Assembly (NCBI RefSeq): GCF_004000865.1
Contig: NZ_BIMB01000051.1
Location: 1-51,724 of the forward strand
Direction: 5' to 3'
Length of the DNA stretch: 51,724 nt
DNA from: Paenibacillus elgii NBRC 100335
GTDB lineage: Bacteria; Bacillota; Bacilli; Paenibacillales; NBRC-103111
Shown: positions 41,333 to 49,658 of the stretch, piece after piece
Layout of the letters: every line of letters begins with the position of its first letter
How positions within the stretch are numbered: the first letter of the stretch is position 1
Position numbers and translations under genes: made by a program
Notes under the pieces: model-generated
Seen by the model: the letters and a program-made list of their open reading frames with translations, nothing else
The model's database searches: none
Told to the model about the DNA's origin: nothing

Positions 41333-41983
41333 CTAGGCCTGACCCGAATTGATCGTATACCGGCACTTCCGCCCGCCATCGGCTATACATTCCGTGCGCG
41401 CAACGGGCGCAGCGAGCAGAGCTTGAAACAGCGACAGCTCGCATTGGCAAGCCTGCCGGTAGCGGACAGCCACTTGATAGATCGGACAATTCGCTTCCTC
41501 GAAGACGAAAGTTCTGTCTCCTCTTTTTTCTACTTTAACCATGTATCCTTCCTGCTCTTGCAATTGGGCCAGCCTCTCCACCCGTTTCTCCAAATCCAAG
41601 CCTCGAAACGTATCCTCATGTCTCTGCAGCCATTTCTCTCTCCGCCGATGGAACAAGCGGCTGACTTGACCATCCCCGAATTCATCCTTCACTTCGTCGA
41701 GCAAATCGTTGACGATCGCATCATAGCCGTTCGCAAACAGAGCCCCGGCCTTCTCCGTCAGGCTGTATAAATACGTCGGTCTCCCCGCGCTTTGACGTTG
41801 GATGTTTGTCTGCACATATTGATCCTTTTGCAGTTCGTGAATATGGCGCCGAACGGCCACCCCCGATATGCCCAACTGCTCGGCCGCTTCCTGAATGCTG
41901 ATTTTTCCCCACTTTTTTAGCAAAATCAAAAGCGCTCTCCGTGTTGAGCGGTCCTCTTGATACAAGCTTCGAATGTTTATCAT
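41333..41983 (-). CDS. Winged-helix regulator with a SufR-like cysteine cluster
   Basis: A 216-residue DNA-binding protein. Residues 10-75 are a DeoR/ArsR-style winged helix (ISIQEAAEQLGISGVAVRRHIHEL, then the wing SAGRPTYLYSLTEKAG). The C-terminal part has five cysteines: Cys166, Cys179, Cys181, Cys199 and Cys207. Cys166-X12-Cys179 matches the first spacing of SufR, the iron-sulfur sensing repressor, though the later spacings differ. It could bind a cluster or a metal. AGGTGA precedes the ATG. It is upstream of, and probably in one operon with, the J-domain gene, and diverges from the isomerase gene across an AT-rich gap. Confidence 0.83.
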   Translation of the reverse strand: MINIRSLYQEDRSTRRALLILLKKWGKISIQEAAEQLGISGVAVRRHIHELQKDQYVQTNIQRQSAGRPTYLYSLTEKAGALFANGYDAIVNDLLDEVKDEFGDGQVSRLFHRRREKWLQRHEDTFRGLDLEKRVERLAQLQEQEGYMVKVEKRGDRTFVFEEANCPIYQVAVRYRQACQCELSLFQALLAAPVARTECIADGGRKCRYTINSGQA

Positions 41984-42258
41984 GCTTTTTCACCTGCCTG
42001 ATTGTAATCAATTCATTCGATCTCCCGAGCGATTCCATTATTCACCATTATATACCTAAAGGAATAAATTTGTACACGGTAAACTTTTTTGTCTATAGGA
42101 AACTTGTTCGAATCATTGTTCATCCCAAAATCTATGTCATTATATTAAGTACAACTCTCGACGGTGAAGACCATTTTATCGTACGAATGGGAAACCACAC
42201 GGGGAAATGGTAAAATATGCACTACCTATCATTTTATCTATTAAAAGGGGATCGGGGC
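41984..42258. other. AT-rich divergent promoter region
   Basis: This 275-base gap is clearly richer in A and T than its flanks. It must hold promoters for the winged-helix regulator (minus) and the TIM-barrel gene (plus). Possible plus-strand elements include TTGTACA near 42071 and TAAAAT near 42212, but I cannot pair them with confidence. No small gene with a good ribosome binding site was found. Confidence 0.5.
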
Positions 42259-43179
42259 ATGAGCCGAAGAAGATTGCAGATTGGCATGTGGCATGCATTC
42301 AGTGAAGAGGATATGGAGCGTTTCGGTTCTGATGCGATTGGCGGTATTGAAATTTGCCAGTATCGTGATAACGAAAGCTTATGGTATACAACGAAAGTCT
42401 GTAAAGAGAAGGGGCTTTCCTTTGGCATACATACGCCGGTTTTCGGCGGACAGCCGTACAAGCTCCCGCGGATCACTTCCATAGACCGCGAGGAGCGGGA
42501 AGAAGCCTTGCTCCACGTAGAAAGCGAAGTCCGTATAGCAGCGGAATATGGCGCCGATTATATTTTGTTTCATTATCCTTTTGTGCCGATATTCCCATGG
42601 GAAACGAAGCAGGTTTTCGCCAACATGCCGAAGCCGGAAGAGCGTTATGAAGCCGATCAGCTCGATGCGGCTCAGCTTAAGGATATTTCCCTCCGATTGT
42701 TTGATACGCTTTGCGGGCTTCAACACCGCTATGGGCAGCGTATCGTATTGGAGCATGATTTTTGCGGAGAGCATGAGGAGCTGCTCACGACGATGTTCCG
42801 GGAGCACCCGGAGATCGGGCTGGTTGTGGATACGTCGCGGCTGGATATTTCTGCAAAAGCGTTTCACAATGTCGAGCCGTTGCGTTGGCTTGAAGCCGTA
42901 GCGCCGTATGTTTATTTGGTCCATTACAGCAACGTCCGGTACGAAGCGGACCGATTCATTCATCATCTTCCCGTTCTGCCGGAGCACGACGATGACGACC
43001 GCTTCGGCGACGCCTACGCCTATCTCGCCTACCTGGCACAGCGGAACGAACGGTTTCACGTCACCTTCGAGCACAAAGCCAATCTCATCGACCGCAATCG
43101 GCTGCTTGAGCTTTATGCCCGAACGGAACGGCTGCTACAAACCTCAATGAAGAAGTCCAACCCGGTTCCAAGTGAATGA
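42259..43179 (+). CDS. Xylose-isomerase-like TIM barrel protein
   Basis: A 306-residue protein of the sugar phosphate isomerase / AP endonuclease 2 fold. Family features are IGMWHAFSEEDMERFGSDAIGGIEI at the start, GIHTPVFGG, the Glu of VLEHDFCGEHEEL, VVDTSRLD, YLVHYSNV and a final Glu in TFEHKANLI, which line up with metal ligands of the barrel. The substrate is unknown and may not be a sugar. I use the ATG at 42259 after AAAGGGGAT; the frame is open 14 codons further up. It diverges from the SufR-like regulator, which may control it. Confidence 0.8.
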   Translation: MSRRRLQIGMWHAFSEEDMERFGSDAIGGIEICQYRDNESLWYTTKVCKEKGLSFGIHTPVFGGQPYKLPRITSIDREEREEALLHVESEVRIAAEYGADYILFHYPFVPIFPWETKQVFANMPKPEERYEADQLDAAQLKDISLRLFDTLCGLQHRYGQRIVLEHDFCGEHEELLTTMFREHPEIGLVVDTSRLDISAKAFHNVEPLRWLEAVAPYVYLVHYSNVRYEADRFIHHLPVLPEHDDDDRFGDAYAYLAYLAQRNERFHVTFEHKANLIDRNRLLELYARTERLLQTSMKKSNPVPSE

Positions 43180-43205
43180 ATGCACAAACGGGTTTTGCTC
43201 TCCCC

Positions 43206-43236
43206 TTGACCTTCACGTAACGGAAAGGTGTACGCT
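43206..43236 (+). promoter_or_regulatory. MerR-type promoter with 19-base spacer and inverted repeat
   Basis: TTGACC (43206-43211), a 19-base spacer, TACGCT (43231-43236). An imperfect inverted repeat, ACCTTCACG and CGGAAAGGT (43209-43229), fills the spacer. The long spacer and the centred palindrome are the hallmarks of promoters controlled by MerR-family activators. No MerR-type gene is in the window. Confidence 0.7.
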
Positions 43237-43272
43237 ATCGGTGCAACGACATACGATGAAGGAGAGGTACTT

Positions 43273-43959
43273 ATGCCAAATCATGATCAAATTTATGCCG
43301 AGCAAGCGGGGCGTTACCACCGCTTAATCAGCAAGCAACCCGAACTGGCACATATCGTGCATTCCATCAAGCCGTTCGCAGGTCTCGACATCGTCGATCT
43401 GGGCGCCGGAAGCGGCAGGTTGTCGTCCGTCTTAATCGGACAAGCCCGGTCGCTGACGGCAACCGATGCATCCGCCGCGATGCTGGATGTCTTGAAGGAG
43501 CGCATCGCCGAAGCGGACCGTCCCCGCCTGCACACGGTCGTCGCGGATCACCGCGAGCTCCCTTTGCAGGACGCGAGCGCAGACTTAATCGTTTCCGGGT
43601 GGAGCCTGGGCTACTTGGCGAACAGCAACGAGCCGATGTGGTCGTCCAACCTGGAGCGCATCCTGCAGGAAATAAACCGGGTGCTTCGTCCCGGCGGAAC
43701 CGTGATCATCTTCGAAACGATGGGCACAGGCTTCGAAACGCCGAATCCGCCCAATTTTCTCTTGAACTATTATGCGGCTTTGGAGCGGCAGTATGGCTTT
43801 ACCCACCAATGGATTCGCTCGGATTATACATTCGAGAGTCTGAGTGAAGCAGAAGAACTGACCCGCTTTTTCTTCGGCGAAGAAGTGGCCTCCCAAGTCA
43901 CCGCAAAAGGCTGGACGACCGTTCCCGAATGCGCCGGCATCTGGTTCAAGCATTATTAA
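43273..43959 (+). CDS. Class I SAM-dependent methyltransferase
   Basis: A 228-residue methyltransferase of the UbiE/Methyltransf_11 type. The SAM-binding motif I is VDLGAGSGRLSSVL (about residues 40-53), with the acidic TATDASAAML strand, ADHRELPLQDASADLIVSGWSLGYL and the motif RVLRPGGTVIIFETMG. The acceptor is unknown. AAGGAGAGG precedes the ATG at 43273; the earlier in-frame start at 43228 lies inside the promoter. Its MerR-type promoter suggests induction by a drug, metal or oxidant, so a role in resistance or detoxification is possible. Confidence 0.87.
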   Translation: MPNHDQIYAEQAGRYHRLISKQPELAHIVHSIKPFAGLDIVDLGAGSGRLSSVLIGQARSLTATDASAAMLDVLKERIAEADRPRLHTVVADHRELPLQDASADLIVSGWSLGYLANSNEPMWSSNLERILQEINRVLRPGGTVIIFETMGTGFETPNPPNFLLNYYAALERQYGFTHQWIRSDYTFESLSEAEELTRFFFGEEVASQVTAKGWTTVPECAGIWFKHY

Positions 43960-43976
43960 GCGTTCCCGGCAAGGCA

Positions 43977-44025
43977 AAGAGGCTGTTCCCCCCGAGAAGC
44001 ATTCTTCTCGGACAGACAGCCTCTT
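43977..44025. terminator. Bidirectional two-part terminator
   Basis: AAGAGGCTGT (43977-43986) pairs with ACAGCCTCTT (44016-44025) around an inner CCGAGAAG-CATT-CTTCTCGG hairpin. It serves the methyltransferase gene and the convergent cytochrome oxidase operon. Confidence 0.85.
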
Positions 44026-44041
44026 ATTAGTTAGCAACGAC

Positions 44042-44503
44042 CTACAGCCCCAAAATCGCATCAATCATCGGCTTCGTCTCCCCGCCCGGGTACATCAGAT
44101 AGAGCAAAATGTACACGGCCACGCCGGTCGGCGCCGTCAGCAGCCACATGACTGCCGTCCAACGGCCGATTTTGCGGTGCTTGGCAAACCTCTTATTGAA
44201 CGCATGGAGCAGTGTTACAATGCCGAAAACACCTGCGAGTGTCGCGAGCGTAATATGGAAAAACAAAAACAGATGATAAGCCAGCTTCAAGTTCTCCGGG
44301 CCGCCGAAGGACGTGTTGCCGATAAAGATCGTCCGGCTGGCATAAATCAGAAAGAATGCCAGCGCAAATCCCGAGCCCCAGAGCATCAGCTTTTGGTGCG
44401 TTTCCCGGTTCCCCTTCACAATGTGGTACCAGCCGAACGCGACAAAGATAGCGCTAATTACTATAAAAGATGTACTGATCGTTGGCAAAATCGCTATTTT
44501 CAC
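44042..44503 (-). CDS. ctaM: DUF420 membrane protein CtaM (YozB)
   Basis: A 153-residue protein with four membrane helices of the DUF420 family (B. subtilis YozB; CtaM in staphylococci), which is needed to mature haem-copper oxidases. The helices begin SFIVISAIFVAFGWYHIVKG and carry conserved histidines in HQKLML, YHLFLFFHI and LLHAFNKRF. It lies 46 bases after ctaG and ends the cta operon. Confidence 0.88.
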   Translation of the reverse strand: MKIAILPTISTSFIVISAIFVAFGWYHIVKGNRETHQKLMLWGSGFALAFFLIYASRTIFIGNTSFGGPENLKLAYHLFLFFHITLATLAGVFGIVTLLHAFNKRFAKHRKIGRWTAVMWLLTAPTGVAVYILLYLMYPGGETKPMIDAILGL

Positions 44504-44549
44504 GTGTATCCCACCCGTTCACTTCGCAATAAACATTCCACATTACCGA

Positions 44550-45419
44550 TTAGGCCCGATTGGCGCTCCCTGCCGGAAAATAAGGCTCATCGGGCAGCTC
44601 GTCGTCCTGCTTGCGCTCCCTCCGATACCAACGGAAAAAGGTATAGCCCAAAGCCATGCCGTACACAATTTCCTGCACAATCTTCATGATGACGCCACCA
44701 AGCTGCTGATCATCGAGCATTGGCAGCAGCAACAGCTGCTCCGGAACGGCCGAGTACATCGCGTACATTGGATCATTAGCGAAAATAATCAACGCACAGG
44801 CCGGCGTCAGCAAAATCCCGTTCACGAAAATGTACGCCATCCGTTTTAACTCGGACAAGGTATTATACTCCGGCAGCGGGCAAAATACCGGGAACCACAT
44901 TTGGAAGGCGGCCAGCAGGAAAAAGATTTTATAGACGAACAACGCTGCAGGGTTGGCCATCAAGGCATCCATGATCATCGGAATGTGATACATGGAGAAG
45001 ATGAAGTTAAATACAAACAGCGATAGCAGCGGATTCGTTAAGAAACGCATGATCCGTTTGGCCGCCTGACCTTTCAACGCGGGACGCAGCAGCCACCCTG
45101 GCAGCCCGAGCAGCAAGCACGGCGGCATGACCAGATACAGAATGGACTGCTGGAACATATGAACGCTGAAATAGTAGTGATGGCCGTAATAGGAAAGCGG
45201 ACTTCCTTCCGCCGCATACCATAAAGCCAGTCCGGACAAGAACCACAGCTTTTGCTTCAATTCGACGGGCTCGCTATCCGCAAAGTCTTTACGCCAGCGG
45301 CCTACCGCAAGCGTATATAATACACCGACAACAATCAACAGCAGCAAAAAACCGGGGCTCCATAATGCAGCAAACGTAGGGCCGGTTTCGTGCCCTCCAT
45401 GGGACATCGTAGGGTCCAA
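44550..45419 (-). CDS. ctaG: Cytochrome c oxidase assembly factor CtaG
   Basis: A 289-residue multi-helix membrane protein of the Caa3_CtaG family, which helps insert copper into the CuB site of subunit I. Seven or so helices are visible, with the family motif GLALWYAAEGSPLSYYGHHYYFSVHMFQQ, where the histidines may bind copper. The start is TTG at 45419 after AAAGGAG; an ATG lies four codons in. It follows ctaF with a hairpin between, and ends 46 bases before ctaM. Confidence 0.92.
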   Translation of the reverse strand: MDPTMSHGGHETGPTFAALWSPGFLLLLIVVGVLYTLAVGRWRKDFADSEPVELKQKLWFLSGLALWYAAEGSPLSYYGHHYYFSVHMFQQSILYLVMPPCLLLGLPGWLLRPALKGQAAKRIMRFLTNPLLSLFVFNFIFSMYHIPMIMDALMANPAALFVYKIFFLLAAFQMWFPVFCPLPEYNTLSELKRMAYIFVNGILLTPACALIIFANDPMYAMYSAVPEQLLLLPMLDDQQLGGVIMKIVQEIVYGMALGYTFFRWYRRERKQDDELPDEPYFPAGSANRA

Positions 45420-45499
45420 GACGATTATGCTCCTTTCCCAACCCGGTTCTTGTGCCGGGAATTGTGTCGAAATCGTGAAAATGTCTGTCGTTACGCAAA

Positions 45500-45532
45500 A
45501 GAGAGGGGCATACGTAACGCTGCCTCCTCTCT
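45500..45532 (-). terminator. Possible attenuator hairpin between ctaF and ctaG
   Basis: AGAGAGGGGC pairs imperfectly with the CCTCCTCTCT arm; on the minus strand CTCTCTTTTG follows. It could partly end the structural-subunit transcript before the assembly genes. Confidence 0.45.
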
Positions 45533-45540
45533 CCTCTATC

Positions 45541-45855
45541 CTACCACCAAACCCAGTAAACGGCCATGATGACCGCGGTTAATGCGATAAACGCACCGAA
45601 TGCCAATCCGACAATCGGGAAGAGATGTCCCCGGTCTTTCATATGCATCCAGTAAGCCAATTGGATTATAATCTGTACAATCGCCAAGCCGACGATAAAG
45701 AACAGGATAAACGAACGGTCCAACCCGCCGTACAGCACGACGGCAAATGCCAGCATCGTGAGCACGATGGAGATAATGTACGAGATGTAGTGATTTTTCG
45801 GACCTTCCAAACGGTGACGATCACCGGCAGACGACGAATGGTGTTGGTTGCTCAT
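45541..45855 (-). CDS. ctaF: Cytochrome c oxidase subunit IV
   Basis: A 104-residue protein with three helices of the bacterial COX4-type subunit (PF03626). HYISYIISIVLTMLAFAVVLYGG begins helix 1, and AYWMHMKDRGHLFPI lies between helices 2 and 3. It begins one base after the ctaE stop codon. Confidence 0.92.
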   Translation of the reverse strand: MSNQHHSSSAGDRHRLEGPKNHYISYIISIVLTMLAFAVVLYGGLDRSFILFFIVGLAIVQIIIQLAYWMHMKDRGHLFPIVGLAFGAFIALTAVIMAVYWVWW

Positions 45856-46479
45856 TTATGGACCCACCTTCCCCATCAGGTATACGACCGTAAAGATGAA
45901 TACCCAAATGACGTCGATAAAGTGCCAGTATAAGCCGGCGACGTAATATTTGGGCGCCGTGACTACAGTCAAGCCTTTTTTGAAGCCGTTGATGATCAAA
46001 AGCGAGATCCACAGAACGCCGAAAGCAACGTGAGCGCCGTGGAAGCCTACCAACGTATAGAAGGAGGTAGCAAACGCGCTTTTCGAGAACGTATGACCTT
46101 CGTTGACATAGTGTACGAACTCGTAAATTTCAAGGCCCAGGAAGGCGAGGCCGAGCAATACGGTGACGGCCATCCAGGCTTGAAGCTTTTGGAACTGATT
46201 GCGGTGCAGCGCCATAGTGGCGAACACGCTGGTCAAAGAACTGGTAAGCAAGATGAATGTCGACAATGCGACCAAATCAAGCGTGAACAAATGCTGAGCC
46301 GTTGGGCCGTCCGGCACTTGGTTGCGAAGTGCGATGAAGGAGGCGAAGAGCGAACCGAACAGTACGCATTCGCCGCCAAGGAACAGCCAGAAGCCCATAA
46401 CTTTATTTTTGCCTTCTAAAGTTGCCGTTTCGGCGTGAGGTGGCAAAGCGCCGCCTGCTTCATGATGTGCTGCACTCAT
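45856..46479 (-). CDS. ctaE: Cytochrome c oxidase subunit III
   Basis: A 207-residue subunit with five helices. Family motifs are VMGFWLFLGGECVLFGSLFA, RNQVPDGPT, FVHYVNEGHTF, the GFHGAHVAFGVLWI helix with its conserved histidines, and the final YWHFIDVIWVFIFTVVYL. It overlaps ctaD by four bases (ATGA) and abuts ctaF. Confidence 0.95.
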   Translation of the reverse strand: MSAAHHEAGGALPPHAETATLEGKNKVMGFWLFLGGECVLFGSLFASFIALRNQVPDGPTAQHLFTLDLVALSTFILLTSSLTSVFATMALHRNQFQKLQAWMAVTVLLGLAFLGLEIYEFVHYVNEGHTFSKSAFATSFYTLVGFHGAHVAFGVLWISLLIINGFKKGLTVVTAPKYYVAGLYWHFIDVIWVFIFTVVYLMGKVGP

Positions 46480-48326
46480 GCCTTCGCCCCCTTATCGTTT
46501 AACTCCTCCGGCTCGATATGGAATCCGTGATCATCGTAGACGGAACGGAAGAACATGCAGATTAACGTCATGCCGATACCGAGGATACTAACAATATACG
46601 TATGGTACATAAAGCCGTACCCTGCAATAAACAAACCGATAGACATCAGAATCGGCAGAATCGATGGCGACGGCATATGAATCGAACCGATCGGTTCGGC
46701 CGGCGTCATTTCTTTGTTGCCTGCCATTTTCTCTTTCCAGAACGCGTCGTATCCGCGAACCAGAGGCGTTTGCTTGAAGTTATACTCCGGCGGTGGCGAA
46801 GGAATCGTCCACTCCAGCGTACGGCCGTCCCACGGATCTGCAGGAGCCGTAACCGGTTTTCTCAGCGAAGAGAAGCAGTTGATCAGGAAGACGATCGTAC
46901 CGATTCCCATCAGGAACGCGCCGATGGTACTGATAAAGTTCCCTTGTTCAAGCCCGACGCCCGGCTGATACGTAAATACGCGGCGCGGCATCCCCATCAA
47001 GCCCAAGAAGTGCTGCGGGAAGAACGTCATATGGAACCCGATAAAGAAAGTCCAGAAATGAATTTTACCAAGCGTTTCGTTCAGCATGCGGCCGAACATT
47101 TTCGGCCACCAGTAGTACGAAGCCGCGAACAACGCGAGGACAAGACCGCCGACGATAACGTAGTGGAAGTGAGCTACGACGAAGTACGTATCGTGGTATT
47201 GGAAGTCGGCTGCCGGTACGGCAAGCATAACCCCGGTCACACCACCCATAACGAACGTCGGAATAAATGCCGTTGCGAAAATGTTAGCCGTCGTAAAGCG
47301 GATTTGACCGCCCCACAGCGTAAACAGCCAGTTAAAGATTTTAACCCCGGTCGGTACCGCGATCGCCATCGTAGCGACCCCGAAGATCGCATCCCCGACG
47401 GGACCGATCCCTGTCGTAAACATATGGTGAGCCCATACCATGAAGCCCAAAAATCCGATAAGAGCCGTAGCGAATACCATGGAGCTATATCCGAACAAAC
47501 GCTTTTTCGAGAACGTCGACACGATATCCGAAATGATACCGAACGCCGGCAAAATCAAGATGTAAACTTCGGGGTGCCCGAAAATCCAGAAAAGGTGTTC
47601 CCAAAGCACCGGGTTACCGCCCTTCGCCACATCAAAGAAAGCGCCGCTAAAAATCCGGTCAAACATCAATTCGACAAGTCCTACCGTAATGGCCGGGAAA
47701 GCGAAAAGAATGAGCAAAGAAGTAATGAACGCGGCCCAAGTAAACATTGGCATTCTCATGTAAGTCATGCCTGGCGCACGCATGTTGATAATCGTAACGA
47801 GGAAGTTAATCCCCCCGATCAGTGTACCGAGACCTGCGATCTGCAAGCCGAGAACGTAGAAGTCTACGCCTTTGAACACTCCGGTTGGATCAATGATGCC
47901 TGCAAGCGGCGGGTAAGCCGTCCAGCCCGCTGCCGGCGCGCCGCCGAGGAACCACGAGGTGTTCAGCAGCAATCCGCCGAAGAAGAACAACCAGAAGCCC
48001 AGTGCGTTCACGAATGGGAACGCTACGTCGCGGGCTCCGATCTGAAGCGGTACGATCGCATTCATAAAACAGAAGATGACCGGCATCGCCGCAAGGAAGA
48101 TCATCGTCGTGCCGTGCATGGTTGTCAATTGGTTAAACGTATCTCCGAAGAAGATTTTCTGATCGGGGTAAAGCAGCTGAATCCGGATCAAGATGGCCTC
48201 AATGCCGCCCATCAGGAAGAAGATCCCGCCCGCGATCAAATATAAAATTCCGATCTTTTTATGGTCCACCGTGGTAAGCCAATCCATCAGCCCGGTGTAC
48301 CGTTTTGCCGTGTGTCCGTGAGCCAC
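46476..48326 (-). CDS. ctaD: Cytochrome c oxidase subunit I
   Basis: A 616-residue haem-copper oxidase core with 12 or more helices; it reduces oxygen to water and pumps protons. Ligand motifs are all present: His of MHGTTMIF for the low-spin haem, HPEVYI with the His-Tyr pair of the CuB site, the AHHMFTTG pair, and the AHFHYVIVGG histidines for the two haems. The start WLTTVDHKKIGILYL is typical. The long C-terminal tail after helix 12 matches Bacillus CtaD. Gene order puts it second in the operon, 30 bases after ctaC. Confidence 0.96.
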   Translation of the reverse strand: MAHGHTAKRYTGLMDWLTTVDHKKIGILYLIAGGIFFLMGGIEAILIRIQLLYPDQKIFFGDTFNQLTTMHGTTMIFLAAMPVIFCFMNAIVPLQIGARDVAFPFVNALGFWLFFFGGLLLNTSWFLGGAPAAGWTAYPPLAGIIDPTGVFKGVDFYVLGLQIAGLGTLIGGINFLVTIINMRAPGMTYMRMPMFTWAAFITSLLILFAFPAITVGLVELMFDRIFSGAFFDVAKGGNPVLWEHLFWIFGHPEVYILILPAFGIISDIVSTFSKKRLFGYSSMVFATALIGFLGFMVWAHHMFTTGIGPVGDAIFGVATMAIAVPTGVKIFNWLFTLWGGQIRFTTANIFATAFIPTFVMGGVTGVMLAVPAADFQYHDTYFVVAHFHYVIVGGLVLALFAASYYWWPKMFGRMLNETLGKIHFWTFFIGFHMTFFPQHFLGLMGMPRRVFTYQPGVGLEQGNFISTIGAFLMGIGTIVFLINCFSSLRKPVTAPADPWDGRTLEWTIPSPPPEYNFKQTPLVRGYDAFWKEKMAGNKEMTPAEPIGSIHMPSPSILPILMSIGLFIAGYGFMYHTYIVSILGIGMTLICMFFRSVYDDHGFHIEPEELNDKGAKA

Positions 48327-48356
48327 CGTATAAACCTCCTTTTTCCGCGATGCTCG

Positions 48357-49364
48357 TTACTTTAACTTCAACGAATTCAAGTATTTGATTACATCATTGA
48401 TTTGGTCGTCCTTCAATCCGACTTGAGGCATTTTATTGCCCGGTTTCACCGATTGAGGATCGGAAATCCATTGCTTCAAACTTTCATCGTTGTGCGGCAA
48501 AATGCCAGCAACGAGCTCACGGGAAGCAAAGCCGTTCAGGTTCGGACCCGCGCCGAGTCCCTGTGCATTAACCGCGTGACAGGACAAACAGTTGTCTTTG
48601 AAGATCTGTTCACCTTTTTGCGCATCGGCCGGAACGGAAGCAGGCGTTTTCATTTTGGTGACCCATTGATCGAAATCGGCTTGATCCATCGATTTCACTT
48701 TAAAGTCCATCAAGGAGTGAGAGGCGCCGCAGAGCTCCGCGCACTTTCCTTTGAAGACATCCACTTCATCTGCTTGCAAGTAGTATACGTTGGTATTACC
48801 CGGGTTCGTATCCATTTTACCGCCGAGCGACGGAACCCAGAAGGAGTGCTTCACATCGGAAGCGGTTAATTCGAAGGCGATCTTTTTGTTTGTCGGAATG
48901 ACTAAGTCTTGGGCTGTTGCGATCCCCAACTCCGGATATTCGAATTGCCACCAGAAGGCGTGAGCCGTCACTTTAACATGCAGCGCTTCTTTGTTGTCTC
49001 TGTGGTCTTCCAAAAGCTTGAATGTGTACTGTACGGTAGGAACGGCCAAAATGAGAAGCAAAATGATCGGAATAACCGTCCAAATAATCTCCAGCGTATG
49101 GCTTCCTTCTACCTGTTTCGGAATGATGTCTTTGTCGCCTTTTTTCTTTCTGAAGCGGACCAAGACGTACAGATAAAGTACAAAAACGACCACGACAACC
49201 AGAAGCATGATCCCGAAGCTGAGCTTCATGAGGAACAGCTGATCTCTGGCGACCGGCCCCCTTGGCTTTAAGGCGGAAATCGTCTGGTCTCCACACCCCG
49301 TTAACAGCAACATCATCAACCCAAAAAGAGGGATGAACCGCCACAGATTTTGCCATCGAATCAT
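48357..49364 (-). CDS. ctaC: Cytochrome c oxidase subunit II with fused cytochrome c (caa3 type)
   Basis: A 335-residue lipoprotein. The signal peptide ends in LLLTGCGDQ, with lipidated Cys24, and two helices anchor it. The CuA domain carries Cys208 and Cys212 (CAELCGASH) plus the upstream His. The C-terminal cytochrome c domain has the haem site Cys259, Cys262, His263 (CLSCHAVNAQG) and a distal Met in NKMPQVG. The fused haem makes this a caa3 oxidase. I use ATG at 49364 with AGGTGGGATTG upstream; the in-frame start at 49409 gives an unlikely leader. First gene of the cta operon. Confidence 0.95.
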   Translation of the reverse strand: MIRWQNLWRFIPLFGLMMLLLTGCGDQTISALKPRGPVARDQLFLMKLSFGIMLLVVVVVFVLYLYVLVRFRKKKGDKDIIPKQVEGSHTLEIIWTVIPIILLLILAVPTVQYTFKLLEDHRDNKEALHVKVTAHAFWWQFEYPELGIATAQDLVIPTNKKIAFELTASDVKHSFWVPSLGGKMDTNPGNTNVYYLQADEVDVFKGKCAELCGASHSLMDFKVKSMDQADFDQWVTKMKTPASVPADAQKGEQIFKDNCLSCHAVNAQGLGAGPNLNGFASRELVAGILPHNDESLKQWISDPQSVKPGNKMPQVGLKDDQINDVIKYLNSLKLK

Positions 49365-49419
49365 CTTAATCAATCCCACCTTATAAAGCAAATATTTTTC
49401 GATCAACATAGGTCATAAC

Positions 49420-49482
49420 TTGTCAATGAACCTAATCACCATATTAACTATAAATTCGGACCCGTTTTTTGTCAATGAATCT
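49420..49482 (-). repeat. Direct repeats flanking the cta promoter
   Basis: TTGTCAATGAACCT (49420-49433) and TTGTCAATGAATCT (49469-49482) match at 13 of 14 bases, 49 bases apart. Each contains a TTGACA on the minus strand; only the upstream copy is followed by a good -10. They may be a tandem operator or a duplicated -35 region. Confidence 0.5.
49447..49475 (-). promoter_or_regulatory. Consensus promoter of the cta operon
   Basis: On the minus strand TTGACA (49470-49475), 17 bases, TATAGT (49447-49452), about 80 bases before the ctaC start. The -35 lies inside one of the two direct repeats. Confidence 0.75.
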
Positions 49483-49658
49483 GAAGAAGTTCACAAATTG
49501 TTCGGAACTCTTTATTTGCTAGGGATTAAGCGTTTTCGCCTCTACTTGGTTATTTCCATATAGCGGTGTTTTTATGCATCATTTGGACCCCGCTTTCCTG
49601 CGCATAAATCGTCCCGGATAATCAATCCTAAGAAGGAGATTTTAAAAGGAGGGCACTC

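Noticed and set aside
46602..48245. A 547-codon plus-strand frame opposite ctaD
   Set aside because: ctaD has all oxidase ligand motifs; the antisense frame is an Arg/His/Asp-rich shadow with no recognisable domain.
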